From Erodium maritimum (lineage: Eukaryota; Streptophyta; Magnoliopsida; Geraniales; Geraniaceae): DNA of 64,000 nt. Location of the stretch: the NCBI GenBank assembly GCA_963921825.1, contig OY997590.1, forward strand, positions 55,294,012-55,358,011, given 5' to 3'. The notes under the pieces were generated by a model that saw nothing but the letters and a program-made list of their open reading frames with translations, was not told where the DNA came from and made no database searches. Positions 35,833 through 46,400 of this stretch are shown in pieces (the stretch's first letter is position 1; each line of letters begins with the position of its first letter). A program made the translations under genes and the position numbers.

Positions 35833-36200
35833 AAGCGGTTGAAGAAGTAAAAACTTTGTAGGCTTTCAAGCTCCTATTTTTATCGTTTTGTTTCATCTTC
35901 TCTTCCTTCATTTATTTTATCTTTTTGGGGCATCCTTCTCTTTAGAGCCGCGAGTTAAGCAACCGCTTAAGGCCTCAGATAAAAAAAGACTCATAAACTT
36001 AAATAATCAACTATTCAGGACATTAGATTGAAAAAGATTCTAAAACATTAAGGATTTTTTTACTATTTGATCAAATCTAATCAAACAAAAATATCAGACT
36101 TCTAATTTTGAAATTACATTTTATCACTAGTTGTGCCAATTTTGATCTCGATTTAAAAAAAAACAGTTCTCATCCAAAATAAAGACATTTTGTATTGATT
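35833..36200. other. Former 3' flank of the bHLH copy; no gene
   Basis: AT-rich, without open frames of note. Confidence 0.35.
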
Positions 36201-36318
36201 GTTAACCCACCACCCACACATGCTCCCAAGCAAGTGTACTCACTGGGATTTGAACCTGTGACCTTAAGGATATGTGAGACTTGAAGAGCTCTTCACCACT
36301 AGGTTGACCCGAGTGGGC
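36201..36318 (-). mobile_element. tRNA-derived SINE
   Basis: On the minus strand it starts GCCCACTCGGGTCAACCTAG and contains a box A-like TAGTGGTGAAGAGCT (36301-36287) and a box B GGTTCAAATCC (36256-36246) at tRNA-like spacing. It then runs to GGTGGGTTAAC. This is the internal polymerase III promoter of a plant SINE. Short ATTGTT repeats flank it, too short to be sure of as target duplication. It is not a tRNA gene, since no cloverleaf stem set can be formed. Confidence 0.6.
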
Positions 36319-38481
36319 AATTGTTGAACAATCTACAACTATATGGATCTTTATTTAGCAGTGAAAATTATTGTTAACGAAACAAAACATGCAAGTTTAA
36401 TTTACCAGTGATTAGTGAAATAAAAATAGAGATCAAACAAAACCAAAGAAAAGAAGTGTGAATAATTATATACACTAATATATTTGTTCGAGGAATGACA
36501 AACAATTTATCAACTTCATTGCGAAAATGCTTAAACCAAAACAATTGAGAAAGTAAGTTGTTAAGAGAAAGATAAACCATTCAAAATTATTGCAATAAAA
36601 GCGGTATTACGAAAGTTTCATTTCATGAGTAATCAAGATAAAAAGTAGAGTTGACTTTATATTGGCCAGACTTTAGAAAATGATTCACTCATTTGCGATG
36701 GAGATGCTTCCCAATCGTTAACATGAAGATACACAACAGAGATCAAAAAACAGAGGCCATGAACATGAATGATGATCTGTTTCTGGTTCCTTAGTCCAAA
36801 ATCAAAATGATCAATAAAGATGAGTTTGTTTACAAGAGTCTTTAATCTTTACAAAGCAATAACAATTAAATGAATTTGGACCTCTATTCTAAGGTAACCA
36901 AGAGAATGTGTTGAGTTTGTCTTATTTTGTTTTTACCGGTTAAGATAGATTTGAATATTGAATATCCTTAGTTCTTGAAAATTCTCACCTACCTACTATC
37001 TTGCACCACTATTCTAAGTTTTGACGAGTTTCTTATTTTTAGTTATATTTGATTGATCATACTTAAAACCTATATTTAGTATTTAAAAATTATTTTAATT
37101 GTGAATTTTTTTAGAAGATAATGACAGTAGCTAGTAATACACGACATCACATATATTCTAGATAAATTAGAGAATTTTTTAGAATTATCTTGAACCTATC
37201 ACATCCGAACACGACATGAATGTTTATTATTTGGGGATAAATGTAAATCCTCAAATTTTTTATTTTTTGTATAGAATTCTAGACGGTAAATCTTATCCAT
37301 CAAGGGTGTCTCGTTATAAACTAATATCCATCATCCATTTTAGATATAGTTTTTGATGTTATAAATAGATGTTGAAGCTCATTTGCTTAATATCATCCGA
37401 TATAATCTATTTATATGAGCCAATCTACTTATTTTCCTGTTATATTCTTTTACAAGAAAAAAATTATCTGTCAAATTTTTGCTTTAGGCCCCAATAATCA
37501 TTGGGCCGACCTTCTCTCTTAACTTGGTTATTTGTACATGTTATGAGATATTTGTGTTAAGAGGTCTTTCGATGAACTGCAAACACCATTTGGGCAATTG
37601 CTCATTTGCATCTCTATTTCCATAAACATTACTTGGTTAAGGTTGCAATTAAAGTATGCACAAAGAAAATGAGTAGGTTGTTCATTGCTTTAGATTCTTA
37701 ACATTATGGATTATCCCCTAAAGTCAAAATCAACACTAACTTCAGTTCAGTATAAGCACATGTTGCTGTAAATTACAAACATGTACCATATAGAGGCTGA
37801 GCATAATGTTCGACATAGCGGAAACGACACGACAACATCGTAGACACGACGCAACATCGTAGACACGGCACAACGGAAAAAGCAACGGTTGTGTCGCATA
37901 CACAATAGATTCGGCACAATAAGCTAAGCCGAGTTGTTGTGTCATGGGCTTGACACTTCCGCGGTCAAAAGGAGCAACAACTAGTCAGTCCTCCTCTCAC
38001 GTGACAACACGTGTACTCGACACATTAATTAGCACAAACTTTTCAGGTACTTTTTCGGTCGGGTTCGGTTAAAGCCAGTATTCGATCGAGTAAATACTGG
38101 CTATCAATAGGAATGTTAGAATTGTCTTGGTTCAAGTATCGGTTTTAAAATTATGGAAACTGAAATATCAGGTTTGGTTATAATTAAGGGGGATTTTGGT
38201 CGATTAACGACCGTGAACACCCCTAAAGTTGTTAACTTTCTCATCGCCATGTTTGAAATGAGTTATCTTACCCATGCGATGCAATCAAGTGATTGTTCCA
38301 AAGAGGGAAAAAGTAACGCCAAGCCGAGAATCAAATAGAGCATTCATGAAGAAGAACGTCTATGTTGCGCATGGATCAACAAATCCATAGATTGCGTTAG
38401 TGAGAAAGCGAAGAAGAAGGGGTACTGGTCGTTTTTTTGTAGCGGAGGTCCTAGCCATGAGGAACCCGACCAACCTGATAC
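36319..38481. other. Long AT-rich spacer
   Basis: No gene is recognised. A short tandem array of a ~20 bp unit (ACACGACAACATCGTAG and variants) lies at about 37825-37885. Short open frames on the minus strand (36580-36374, 37945-37742) look like chance. Confidence 0.4.
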
Positions 38482-39002
38482 GTGAATGAAAAAATGACAA
38501 GGACTATTGGCAGTAGAAAAACAACTAGGTACAAAAGTTTCATGGCCATTGAAACCAACTTAGACAATAGGACAGAAACCAGTTGGATCTACCCGCCTCA
38601 AGGATCATGGGCCATTAATACGAATGGAGCTTTGTTTGCATCAACGGGTCAATTGGGAATAAGATCGTGTGCAGGGATGACACAGGTCAAATCACTCGAG
38701 CTCGTTCCTCCTCGCTTTATGGGCCCCAAAACCTAGGGTTGGTAAAGGCTTATGCCATCAGAGATGCACTTCAGTGGTTAGTGCAGAAACCGAGCCAGAG
38801 AGCCATCGTCAGGAGAGATTGCAAGGTCGTAGTGGATACGATCAATAAAAGGAGAAAATCTTCTTCTCCTATAGGGATAGTCGTTAGCGATTGTAGTTCC
38901 CTATTAGTTAGACTCGAGTATGTGCAACTGGATTTTGTTAAGCGGACAGCGAACAAAGCAGTTCATTGGCTTGCCAGGGCGGCTTGTTCATCCCTTATCT
39001 GA
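38482..39002 (+). pseudogene. RNase H-like (RVT_3) fragment
   Basis: Two overlapping frames (38482-38736, 38667-39002) together give the plant RVT_3 pattern: WIYPPQGSWAINTNGALF, then CRDDTGQITRA, LGLVKAYAIRDALQWL, DCKVVVDTIN, VKRTANKAVHWLAR. This is the RNase H domain found at the end of some plant LINE ORF2s and in stand-alone relatives. The frame shifts near 38680-38700. The first catalytic Asp (usually INTDGA) is Asn and the expected Glu (VEAYAI) is Lys; the DCK aspartate remains. There is no RT upstream. It is inactive by frame and by active site. Confidence 0.65.
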
Positions 39003-39498
39003 AAATGACAATGAGGGTTTATACCGGAGCCATTCCACCGCATTCTTATTACCGACATTTAATAATATCCATTGTTTCAGCTCAAAAGAAATTTTCAAAT
39101 GATTAACAAATAACAAGGACTACCCGTTGGTCACTGCCTCAACCATAACCTCATTTTCTTTCCTATCTTGACACAATTAACAAACATAAAAAATTATCAA
39201 GGAAAACTATAGGATACATGCTCTAATTATTTTTTTAGTGTCTAATCTTTTTTGTTTTTATCAAATAGGGAATGCATTGAAAATATTAATACCACGTAAA
39301 AATAGATCAAATAAAATTTCCAAACACGTGGGATTTGCTCGACGATGTCGGTCATGCTAGACAAACATTTTCCTCGTTTCCCTAATTACACTAATATAGA
39401 AACATGCCAAAACTGAAAATAAATAAAAGTAAAAAAAAAATCACCGTTAACTCTCTTATGTAGTCTAAAATACACTAGAAAAACATGAGTGGGATGTT

Positions 39499-39696
39499 TT
39501 TTATCACGATTTTTATTCCACATGAAATGAAATTTAATACAGAATTACACGTAATGCGGAAGAAGAGAAAGACAAAGGCATACGCCTGAAAGAGAGAACA
39601 AAGGGAATAACCCAAATAAAAAAATAGGCCCAAGACAGAGAAAGGCCTAAACAGAAGACGAGCAGCTTCGAGACGCCTCGGGACAGACACGCACGC
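39499..39696 (-). mobile_element. 5'-truncated LINE 3' end (~200 bp)
   Basis: The target duplication ACATGAGTKGGATGTT (39483-39498 and 39697-39712, one mismatch) flanks it. The T-run directly after the left copy is its A-tail on the minus strand. It is absent from the duplicated sequence at 43100, which gives the empty site. The body resembles the 3' parts at 32140-32380 and 60970-61030. Confidence 0.75.
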
Positions 39697-39731
39697 ACAT
39701 GAGTTGGATGTTAATACAAATTATCCATGTT

Positions 39732-39905
39732 TCATGGAGATAGTGGCACTGACTTTTTATGTATAGGTCTTCGTCTTCTTACACCACCATAGTCCATTGT
39801 AAAACATTTGCATATTTTCGAGGAACCACCACCCTCCTTCTCCTCCTCCATATCTTGCCTTGTACCTCTTCCTTTTTCCATGTCTCGATCTTCATGTCCC
39901 TTAAC
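39732..39905 (-). pseudogene. Orphan last exon of an RGF/GOLVEN/CLEL-type peptide gene
   Basis: A close copy of the final exon at 43141-43284. It reads VKGHEDRDMEKGRGTRQD... and ends MDYGGVRRRRPIHKKSVPLSP. The peptide motif has Lys where the intact paralogue has the terminal Asn (HN to HK), and an extra Glu/Gly-rich stretch replaces part of the spacer. The splice acceptor before GTTAAGGG is TG instead of AG. The first two exons are missing: a LINE-like element begins at 39919. It is very unlikely to give a functional peptide. Confidence 0.75.
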
Positions 39906-39918
39906 CAGTTTTGTACTG

Positions 39919-40566
39919 ACATTTCAAAGGTACAAAACATAAAATAAATATTCCAACAAACGAAAGGAACTAACCAAACCAAACTAAAGTAATAAAAAAC
40001 ATAAAACAAACTTCAAACGAGTGCTCTGATTGCGGCTTTCCCGAGACTTCCCAACACCGGTAGTCCCGGGTCTGTGGGTATAGGCCCTGGATGGACCTTC
40101 CCACTCCCGTTGGGTCCTATCATTTTCCCGAAGTAGGGAATGATCCCTCCACCTGTGGCTTCTAATATGGGCGCGTATCGGACGAGATCTCCGGTGGCTT
40201 TCGCGACCGCGATATAACATGTTCGGATTCGGCAAGGGGGCAGCGGAGAGCCGGCCAGGCCGGAGCTTGCGCTGTGGAAAAAAATCAGGGTCGAGAGGCT
40301 GCATACATATTCTCTGAGATCGGTCCGAACGCCTCATCACGACTACTCGGTTCTGAACTGGCCGAGCGAGCAAAGGAGTCACCGGAGGGGATTATTCTAT
40401 CGAGAAGGGGCGGGTGGCAGGGGGAGCAATGGGGCTGGGTGGTTGTGGGTGATCGGGAGTCATGGAAAGTGGCCGGTATTAATTGTGTGTCAGGGAAGAA
40501 AGTGATGGAGAGAGGGAGACGCGTACGTTCTGAGAGAAACTCTAGGGTTCACGAAAGTACTACATG
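39919..40566 (-). mobile_element. LINE-like element lacking its 3' end
   Basis: The minus-strand 5' part is a leader with CTAGAGTTTCTC followed by a GC-rich frame (40382-39984). That frame contains AYTHRPGTTGVGKSRES, matching AYTHKPGTASAGRSQEA in the 3' part of the element at 53163. The sequence stops at 39919, about 180 bp short of the tail seen in that relative. Loss of a LINE 3' end is unusual and suggests a deletion that also removed neighbouring exons. Confidence 0.6.
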
Positions 40567-40585
40567 TTGTTGTGTTAGTAAAGTT

Positions 40586-41508
40586 TTTTTTTTGAAACGA
40601 GTAGAAAGGTATTGTATTACTTTATAACCGTAACCTTAAAAGGTAGGACATAATCGTTCGGGATTCCAGATATTTGTCCCGATCGACCATAGTCCATCAG
40701 GCGCTCATGGATTTATAAATATAGTCTGCTTTGATTCGCATATCCGAACTTAGGAGTTCCTCTTAGCGACATTTCAAAAAAACTAATACTCAAAGTACTA
40801 ACCATATCTAGCCAACAATTTATTCGCCTTAAAGCTGGATAAAAAATTAGCACACGAGCGAAACAGCAAACTACCAAATCTGCGATGCCAGTTCTTCTGG
40901 GCCCCGTGCCATTAGAGCGTTCTGGTATCGTCAATTTTTCGTCTTGATTCGCCCGGATCTTTCGAAGTAGTGCGGAAGACGGGATCATCGATTCGACCCG
41001 CAACGGTTTGTTCGGGATCGAGGGTCCCGATTTCTGGTGCCGTGGAATCAGGCCCCAACCTATCGCCCCTCCTCCCGGATCCCAAATCTATCGAGGGAGC
41101 GGAGCCATGTTGGCTAGGGTGTGCCCCGTTGATGGATTAGCCCTAAACTGGCCCGCTGCAGATGGAAGGTGGCGCATGGAGCGTGGACCCCTGTGGACGG
41201 CAACAGGGAGGCCACGGTGGCCATTGGCACTAGCTCGGGACCAAACCGGCGACGCAGGATCGGTAGCACGAGATCGTGGGACGGTTTGAGCGGGCGGCGG
41301 CGACCTGCGAAGGTGGCGGCGGCCAAAAAGATGAAAAAATGCTGTAAACGAAAACCCTAGCAAGGCTACTATTGAACCCATTAATGGGTGAACCCGTCAA
41401 GGGTAGTGGAGCGCTTTGAGGCAGGAGCTTCAATGGTGGAGAAGAAGGGGGAGGGGGAAGAGGTTGCGCAGAGAAGCGCAGCCCCTAGGGTTACCATGTG
41501 GCTTCAAA
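40586..41508 (-). mobile_element. LINE-like element with 19 bp target duplication, next to the previous one
   Basis: TTGTTGTGTTAGTAAAGTT occurs at 40567-40585, 41509-41527 and 41550-41568. A T-run (40585-40591) marks the A-tail. The 3' region (40592-40780) is of the 53163 type. The body is GC-rich with broken ORF1-like frames (41433-41088) and no ORF2. The 22 bp 5' terminus (AGGGTTACCATGTGGCTTCA...) is repeated once more between the second and third copies of the target sequence. Confidence 0.75.
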
Positions 41509-41568
41509 TTGTTGTGTTAGTAAAGTTAGGGTTACCATGTGGCTTCAAATTGTTGTGTTAGTAAAGTT

Positions 41569-41682
41569 AATTGCTAGTCAATAATTGTTTTTACTTGACA
41601 AATTTAAAGTATAGTTTTATCACAAATCACAGTTAATTAATGAATTAACTATATATTCAGATGATTAAAAAATAACAAGGAC
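41569..41682. other. Host spacer between two LINE-like insertions
   Basis: AT-rich, ending in AATAACAAGGAC (41671-41682), the target duplication of the next element. Confidence 0.4.
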
Positions 41683-42730
41683 AATTTTTTTTCTCTCTCG
41701 CAACTTGAGAGCAAACCTTAGTCCTAGCCGTCGTACCCTTGCGACTATGGTGCTATCTAGCCATGCTCCTGATGCCGCTGATCTCGCTGACATTGTTGCT
41801 GCTCTCCTTGTCGTTTCTATCATGGCGTCTCTGGTGCATACTTTTCCCCCGAAGCCTTCGTCGTCTCCTCTTGTGAATCCACCTTTGAAGGCCTGACGTG
41901 GGAGGACATAGAAGCAACCTCTACACGGGATTCCTTCATCACCTCCTTCTCCTCTGGCACTACTTTGCAGCCGCCATTGAAGCAGCCAGCACTGTCCTCA
42001 CCTCCTTGGCCTCCACCGATAGGACGACCCACGCGGCGTCCCTTGGTTACGTCCTCCTCAAGAAACACCCTTCCTCCACCAAACCCTAGGCCGCCGGCCC
42101 CCCAAATTTGCAAAGACCTTGCTTCAACTCTTCCTCTCCCGGGCGACGCGCTTTCTATGGTTGCGCCTCCACCATGTGTTGCTGCGACCCCGAACCTGGT
42201 TCCTCCTCTCACTAGCGAAGCGGGCTCTAGGGTTGTCTCCTCTTCACGACGCGAGCCTCTTCTCCCTACTACTGTGTGGTCCAAGGTTGTGACTAACGCC
42301 AGCCGACGTGCCTCTTCTTTTATCCCAGCGGCCCTTGCATCTCCAGGAGGGATGTCGAGGGACCGATCAAGGCACTTGGATCGGGACGAGCTCTCCCGTT
42401 TAGGCAAGGGCATGGAAATAGCCCCGACGGGAGGAATGAAAAGCCGACAGAGCATCGAGGACTGCCCTTAGGAGGGGTCCCATGGCGATACTTTGCCTCC
42501 CACCATCACATTTGTTGAGATCTGATTTCCGACACCCCTTCCCCCCTTCGTATTCTGTCTCTGCCCATGGGGTTTTCAAATACCATCTGGGACGATTCTA
42601 GTGGAAAAAGGTTCAGTGAGTCATTGCTCTTTCTGTCTGACCTTAGCTTACTGGCCCGGGAGCATGTTCCCTGACGCACACCGATGTTCTGATATAAATT
42701 TTATAAAATTGCAACTTTTGCTCAGAGACA
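41683..42730 (+). mobile_element. ORF1-only LINE-like element (plus strand)
   Basis: AATAACAAGGAC is repeated at 41671-41682 and 42731-42742. The frame 41965-42471 (168 residues, Pro/Ser-rich at first, then SKVVTNASRRASS...) resembles the low-complexity leader of plant LINE ORF1 but has no recognised domain. The 3' part (about 42650-42725) has GGAGCATGTTCCCTGACGCA and ATAAAATTGCAACTTTTG, matching the 3' end at 58420-58490. There is no clear A-tail. It lies in the right copy of the local duplication. Confidence 0.6.
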
Positions 42731-42739
42731 AATAACAAG

Positions 42740-43290
42740 GACTATCCATTGTTGACGGCCTCAACCAGAACCTCATTTTCTTTCCTATCTTGACAGAATT
42801 AACAACCATAAAAAATTATTAAGGAAAACTGCAATATACATGCTCTAATTATTTTTTAGGATCTAATCGTTTTTTCTTTTTATCAAATAGGGAATGCATT
42901 GAAAATGTTAATACCACGGAAAAATAGATCAAATAAAATTTCCAAACACGTGGGATTTGCTCGACGATGTCGGTCGTGCTAGACAAACACTTTACTCGTT
43001 TCCCTAATTACACTAATAAAGAAACATGCCAAAACTAAAAATAAATAAAAGTAAAAAAACAAATCACCGCTAACTCTCTTATGTAGTCTAAATTAGACTA
43101 AAAAAACATGAGTTGGATGTTAATACAAATTATCCATGTTTCATGGAGATAGTGGCACTAACTTGTTATGTATAGGTCTTCGTCTTCTTACACCACCATA
43201 GTCCATTATAAAATATTTCCATATTTCCTTATCTTGCCTTGTACCTCTTTCTTGTTCTGTATCTCGGTCTTCATGTCCCTTAACCTGCTT
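42740..43290. repeat. Right copy of the local duplication
   Basis: Matches 39108-39498 plus 39697-39918 as described there. It shows the sequence without the ~200 bp LINE fragment and contains the intact last exon of the RGF-type gene. Confidence 0.8.
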
Positions 43291-43599
43291 TGAAGAAGAA
43301 GAAGAAGAAACAATGATACAAATCGAGATAATTTTAACCATTAGGATAAAATGGTTACCTTAACGTCCTCAAAGAGCCTGAGCTTCCTAGGCAATGGTGG
43401 TGGCAGCAGCCGGTGAGGCTCACTGGTACTTGCTGTTCATTATGCGGAAAAAGGAACAAATCATCATGGGATAAAACATAGGAGAGATTGAACAGGATAT
43501 ATGGTTACCTAGTACAAGTGATAACTGGACCTCATGAAGTTGCAGAGAAGCGCAAGGTGTCATAAGTAGACAAATCACTGTGATTGCCATTAACTCCAT
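43141..43599 (-). CDS. RGF/GOLVEN/CLEL-type secreted peptide precursor, three exons, 102 residues
   Basis: Exons on the minus strand are 43599-43509, 43432-43359 and 43284-43141. All introns have GT-AG ends and the phases add up (91+74+144 nt = 103 codons). The product starts with a signal peptide (MELMAITVICLLMTPCASL), has a basic middle (RLLPPPLPRKLRLFEDVKVKGHE broken by exon 2/3) and ends with DYGGVRRRRPIHN plus eight residues. The DY start, basic/Pro centre and HN end fit the 13-residue root meristem growth factor motif; in that family the Tyr is sulfated and the peptide acts through RGF-receptor kinases in root meristem and gravitropism. Start choice: first ATG in frame with the hydrophobic segment. 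The gene name cannot be fixed. A broken paralogue lies at 39732. Confidence 0.8.
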
Positions 43600-44156
43600 T
43601 TTTGTTCCTTATTGCACTTTGGAAGAAAGAGAGGTAGAAAAGCACAAGGTTTTGTTTTGCAGGCATTACTTGCTTTTTCAGTCACACCATTTGTGTTGAT
43701 TTTGTCACATACCTCATCTCACTTTTTTTTGTCCCAATTTTATGTTCAAAATGTATTTTCATTACAACACAATGAATTGAATTGGCATGTCAATGATAAA
43801 TGTAATACAAAGTTGTATATTTAGATCATAACGTTTTAGCATTTCAAGAAACAAAAGCAAATATGAACATGTCTCGGTGGACCTACTTTTGTTCATAGCT
43901 AACAAAACAGATCATTCCAACAGATCCTTGAGTCACATAATATTCTTTGTTTTGTGCAGATAATGCCTAATGAGACTGTATCTACATTTCTTGCAGCTTC
44001 GAGGATCCTAGAATTTTCCATAACAACCTTAAACTACTCATGAGCATCAATCTTGAACAAGTATTGTACAATGCTCAGTGCCAGCAACTAAATTTCCTAC
44101 AGAACATATATGCAACTAAAACCTATACATAAATACATACAGTATATAAGCAATGA
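43600..44156. other. Spacer between the peptide gene start and the gar2-related gene end
   Basis: Holds the presumed promoter of the peptide gene and the 3' UTR of the next gene, both read on the minus strand. No open frame with recognisable product. Confidence 0.4.
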
Positions 44157-45351
44157 TCAGAATCTACAGCAAAGAAAGCCTTGCCTCCATCCCCTATGTT
44201 TCCTCCTGTGGGCCGCTTTCATCCTCACCGGACTGCTATTCCACTCTGTTTGTAACCTGAACAACACAGGAGTTAATTAAGGATCATTTTGGGGATATTC
44301 ATGTGGCATTACAGCAGCTAGTGATCCTAACTTACACAGGAAAAGCAAAGGATCGAGTGCTGGTAGTGCTGCTTTCCGATCTCAGAGAGCAGCTGCCAGA
44401 ATATGCGATAGGCCCCGAATAAGTGATCAGACCTGACAGGGGCACTGCAGCGGAGAAGCTTGACTCTCCAACCGAGAAACTTGACTCTCCTGAACTTTGC
44501 CGGACAAGGTTCGAGACCATGTGACTATCTGGAGTCGTGTCTTCCTTGAAATCGCCCTTTTGTAAGCTTTCAGTGTCTGCCTTGGTAATGTCATCCACAA
44601 CACTGCAAAGGTTGTCACTTTGAGTTGTTGTGTTGCTGACATTGTTTGATTCCTCCGCGGCAGGAACAAACGTTGGCTTTGCTTCCTCTCCTGATGTCTG
44701 TATCAAATCCATTGCAAATATACACACTATGAAGTTTCTGCGAAACTATATATATATAATGCAACAATGGTCCATGCATACATATATACATACCTGAATG
44801 GACTGTAATTCGTTAGCTCCATTCTTGTATTTAATCTGCTCGGGTTGAAGATCCTCAGTCAGTAGATGCTGAGCTGACTTTACACTTGGGGGCACACTCT
44901 TCTCTTTTTGCATCGAATCACATTCATGTGTTGGTGGTAGTAACTCGTCTTTTTCAGCTTCAGGAGGGGACATAGTTTTAGCTATTTCACTGTCATCAGC
45001 ACTTTGTCCAAACAAAAGCTGGCCTAGGGAAGTGACACCTTCATCGACACAAATGTCCTTGACAACGTTGTCCTTGTAGCAGACTATGAGTTCTGGAAGT
45101 TCACATTCAGTTACGCTCTTGGCACTGCAAAACGGAGGATCCATCTCTTTCTTATATGGTGCAGAGGAATGAGTGTAAGGCTCTTCCATATCTCTTCCCT
45201 CGTCTTCATTAGCGTTGGTAGAATCATCACTGGTAGAGCAATCGAATTCATTAACATTCCATAACCTGTCTCTACTCATTTGCTCTGATAGAGAAAGAGA
45301 AACCGAAACAGCCTTTGAATCTTTGCAGCTTTCCGACTCCAAAGCGCCCAT
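44157..45351 (-). CDS. gar2-related plant protein (18S pre-ribosomal assembly protein gar2-like annotation), 339 residues
   Basis: Coding exons on the minus strand are 45351-44794, 44697-44336 and 44256-44157; GT-AG borders and phases are consistent (558+362+100 nt = 340 codons). The N-terminal part is acidic and Ser-rich and starts MGALESESCKDSK. The C-terminus carries the conserved block of this plant family: RQSSGESSFS, GLITYSGPIAYSGS, SLRSESSTTSTRSFAFPV, LQTEWNSSPVRM, then a basic HRRKHRGWRQGFLCCRF end. The gar2 name is inherited annotation and the true role is unknown. Start choice: first ATG in the exon frame; upstream in-frame sequence to 45468 crosses a likely intron acceptor (GTTGCAG, ~45405). 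The gene looks intact, a contrast to its surroundings. Confidence 0.8.
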
Positions 45352-46400
45352 GTCACTCACAATGCGCACAGCACTAGCCTGGCAAAATCCCAATTCACCA
45401 TCTGCAACACCATACACAATCTCCTTCTCAGCATACCAAACAAATACAAAATGATGCCTTCTCTTCACAAGGAAGAGACTTACCGACTTTCATAACTATA
45501 GCTTACATGGACAGCTTAATCCTTGGAGCTACAAAGATAATCTGCAAATATATAAGAAAGGGATCAACATCCCAATTCCCAAACATAAGACACACAACCT
45601 AAGATCATGTTGCAATATACAAGGAATCTAAGTACATATAGAAACATAACTAAGATAAACTAACAATTTCAATTGTAGATTCAGTAGCCTGGCATCAGCA
45701 AAGACAATAACATAAAGCTCACAACTTTATTTCCCCCCCAAACCAAATCATCTCTTTACCCAGGTTGCTCCATTAAATCTTACAAATCCCCAACTGGGTT
45801 CTCTTCCGATTCTATCAAAAACAAAAGTAAAGATCTGAAACCAGATCAAAACAAACACAACACACAAATTTGTACATAAACATGGAAATGCAGTACCTTA
45901 AAAGCCTTGCTCAAAGACACGGTCTCTTTCCTTGTCTCCGTTGAGATACAGACCCTCTCGAGCATTTGAGCTGCAACCCACAAAAATCGAAAGCAAAACA
46001 CTAAAGAGTCAAATACATAGAAAAGTAGCCAGTAATATATAAAGGTGTCAATTTTAAAATCCATATGAAAAGCAGGGCCGATGCGTGGACGAACCTTAAG
46101 CTTCCAGAGCGCGAAAGAGAAAGATAAACATTCCGGAATTGGGAATTGAATTAAAGCAAGAAGAAAAAGAGTATTGGTTATATGAATCGGAGAAGAAGAA
46201 AGATAAATGAAGCAAAAAGGGAAATTTAATAATTAGAGGAAGAGTAAATACTAAATAGAGAGTGGGGTTTCTGAGTTGTAATTTAATTGAATCAGAAAAA
46301 CCAAACCTAACAATTACAGAAGTTGAGTTGAGACTTGAGAGAGAGAGAGAGAAAGAGGAACAAAACTGGCTCTGGTTAATTATTTTTTTTTGGGGGTTTG
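45352..46400 (-). promoter_or_regulatory. Multi-exon 5' UTR and promoter region of the gar2-related gene
   Basis: On the minus strand, splice-like borders suggest leader exons at about 46400-46097 (donor GTTCGTCC), 45972-45897 (acceptor GTTGCAG, donor GTACTGC) and 45541-45486 (donor GTAAGTCT). The coding exon is entered near 45405. A (GA)n/(CT)n microsatellite lies at about 46337-46362. Exact ends cannot be fixed without transcripts. Confidence 0.45.

Larger units (their letters stand above)
39108..39918. repeat. Left copy of a local duplication
   Basis: 39108-39498 and 39697-39918 match 42740-43290 closely (shared words CCTCATTTTCTTTCCTATCTTGACA, GGGAATGCATTGAAAAT, CACGTGGGATTTGCTCGACGATG broken here by position). 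The match covers the last exon of an RGF-type gene. The left copy is split by a LINE 3' fragment and ends abruptly at 39918, where a LINE-like element starts. Confidence 0.8.

Noticed and set aside
36201..36318. tRNA gene
   Set aside because: Boxes A and B are present, but the flanking stems of a cloverleaf are not; it fits a SINE.
37825..37885. Satellite DNA
   Set aside because: Only about three short units of ~20 bp; too few to call a satellite array.
44427..44669. 80-codon minus-strand frame overlapping the gar2-related exon
   Set aside because: It is an alternative frame of a well-supported coding exon.
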